Shown here: positions 63,326 through 64,000 of the stretch, piece by piece
How the letters are laid out: the number at the start of each line of letters is the position of its first letter
Numbering within the stretch: position 1 is the stretch's first letter
NCBI GenBank assembly: GCA_018343915.1
Contig: JABRWF010000005.1
Location: 3,321,001 to 3,385,000, forward strand
Source: Agroathelia rolfsii
Taxonomy: Eukaryota > Basidiomycota > Agaricomycetes > Amylocorticiales > Amylocorticiaceae
Direction of reading: 5' to 3'
Length of the DNA stretch: 64,000 nucleotides
Made by a program: the position numbers and the translations under genes
Notes under the pieces: model-generated
What the model saw: the letters and a program-made list of their open reading frames with translations, nothing else
The model's database searches: none
Told to the model about the DNA's origin: nothing

Positions 63326-63790
63326 TCACCGTGCACGACAAACAACCTCTCCACTCAGCCCAAGTTGCAATGCCTCTCTAGCCTCCAGCCATTCATACTC
63401 CTTATTTCTTGTTCGAATGACTGCAACCTCGCCCATGCCTAATGGTCGCACATCCCGTACACTTCGTCCACTACAAAGTCTTCGAATTTCGGACAGGTCC
63501 ATGTGAACACGCTTGCTTGGTTTGCTGATGAGGCTCATATGTGTTAGGACAGGGCGGTCGTCACGGTACTTGAGGTCTGCCCATATGCGACGCTCTGAGG
63601 GGCCGACTTCTAAGAAGCGGGAGGGCGAGGGTGCTTCAATTGTACCACGAGTAAGGTTGGAAATGAAGCCAGCGCGAAGCAGAATGGACAGTACGCCAAG
63701 GTTTTGTGTGGTATGATCAACGCCTAGGCGATAGTGCCTTGCACGAAAGGCATTTTGCATGCGTGCACAGAGGTCAAAGGGCAGCGGCAT
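63326..63790 (-). CDS. MRPS8: Mitochondrial small-subunit ribosomal protein uS8m (MRPS8), 154 aa
   Basis: A single-exon frame of 154 codons with the bacterial-type S8 architecture. The N-terminal helix region is ARMQNAFRARHYRLG, the middle has IWADLKYRDDRPVLTHMSLI and SKPSKRVHMDL, and the C-terminal core ends LEAREALQLGLSGEVVCRAR, equivalent to the bacterial GGEVLCRVW-type end. It binds the central domain of the small-subunit rRNA in the mitochondrial ribosome. No long presequence is visible; uS8m often lacks one. The upstream 210 bp to the window end hold its promoter. Confidence 0.9.
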   Translation of the reverse strand: MPLPFDLCARMQNAFRARHYRLGVDHTTQNLGVLSILLRAGFISNLTRGTIEAPSPSRFLEVGPSERRIWADLKYRDDRPVLTHMSLISKPSKRVHMDLSEIRRLCSGRSVRDVRPLGMGEVAVIRTRNKEYEWLEAREALQLGLSGEVVCRAR

Positions 63791-64000
63791 GTTTGTGAAA
63801 TGTCGTGGGCAGAGACAGGCTGAATGATTCAGTATACAATTCCCTACAGTGAGACGAAGCGTGGTGGCTGTTGGTGGCGGTGGCGGGTAAATGCTTCTAC
63901 AGCCACCTTTAACGGGTTATGCAACGATTCAACTGACATCACCCCCGGGCTACACCAACTATTTCACGTAAAGCCTTGAGGACCTCTTGAGTGCAAGTTC

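Overview
The window looks like genomic DNA of a wood- or litter-decaying mushroom-forming fungus (Agaricomycetes, Basidiomycota). Genes are split by many short introns, mostly 40-65 bp, with CTNAC-type branch sites. The gene families also fit: DUF6533-type membrane proteins, a large NACHT-WD40 receptor, a microsomal P450 with a dead tandem copy, a GPI-anchored Kre9/Knh1-like wall protein, several F-box proteins, and a GH7 cellobiohydrolase with a C-terminal CBM1. Most gene models below were built by hand. Exon junctions were accepted only when splice sites, reading phase and protein motifs agreed.

Layout. 1-4.4 kb: two DUF6533-like multipass membrane genes, tail to tail, the first cut by the window edge. 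6.0-10.1 kb: an uncharacterised Ser/Pro-rich protein (+) and an uncharacterised basic nuclear-looking protein (-), convergent. 10.4-15.1 kb: a decayed P450 pseudogene followed by its intact 12-exon paralogue, both on the minus strand. 15.1-18.85 kb: gene-poor, pyrimidine-rich DNA. 18.85-24.1 kb: an NLR-type STAND receptor with a C2-like domain, a helical region, NACHT and 14 WD40 repeats. 24-27.8 kb: gene-poor DNA with a small foldback. 27.8-32.2 kb: a DUF2264 protein (+) and an F-box protein (-). 32.8-36.5 kb: a single-pass membrane protein with a mucin-like ectodomain. 39.7-44.5 kb: a GPI-anchored protein and an NF-X1/FAP1 zinc-finger protein, divergent. 45-52.2 kb: three plus-strand genes (F-box/LRR-like, APH/AIM9-like kinase fold, NFKBIL1-like HPD protein). 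53-57.2 kb: a Mob1/phocein protein with a long acidic tail and an NCS1 purine-cytosine permease, divergent. 57.2-60.5 kb: gene-poor. 60.5-63.8 kb: a secreted cellobiohydrolase and mitochondrial ribosomal protein uS8m, convergent.

The genes do not form an obvious pathway cluster. Housekeeping genes (FAP1, Mob, uS8m, permease) sit among accessory genes (P450, NLR, F-box, DUF6533, GH7). The points most worth following up are the C2-NACHT-14xWD40 receptor, the P450 gene/pseudogene pair, two apparent GC-AG introns, very small exons (14 and 16 nt), and a Mob protein more than twice the usual length. I found no rRNA, tRNA, CRISPR or intact transposon that I could support.
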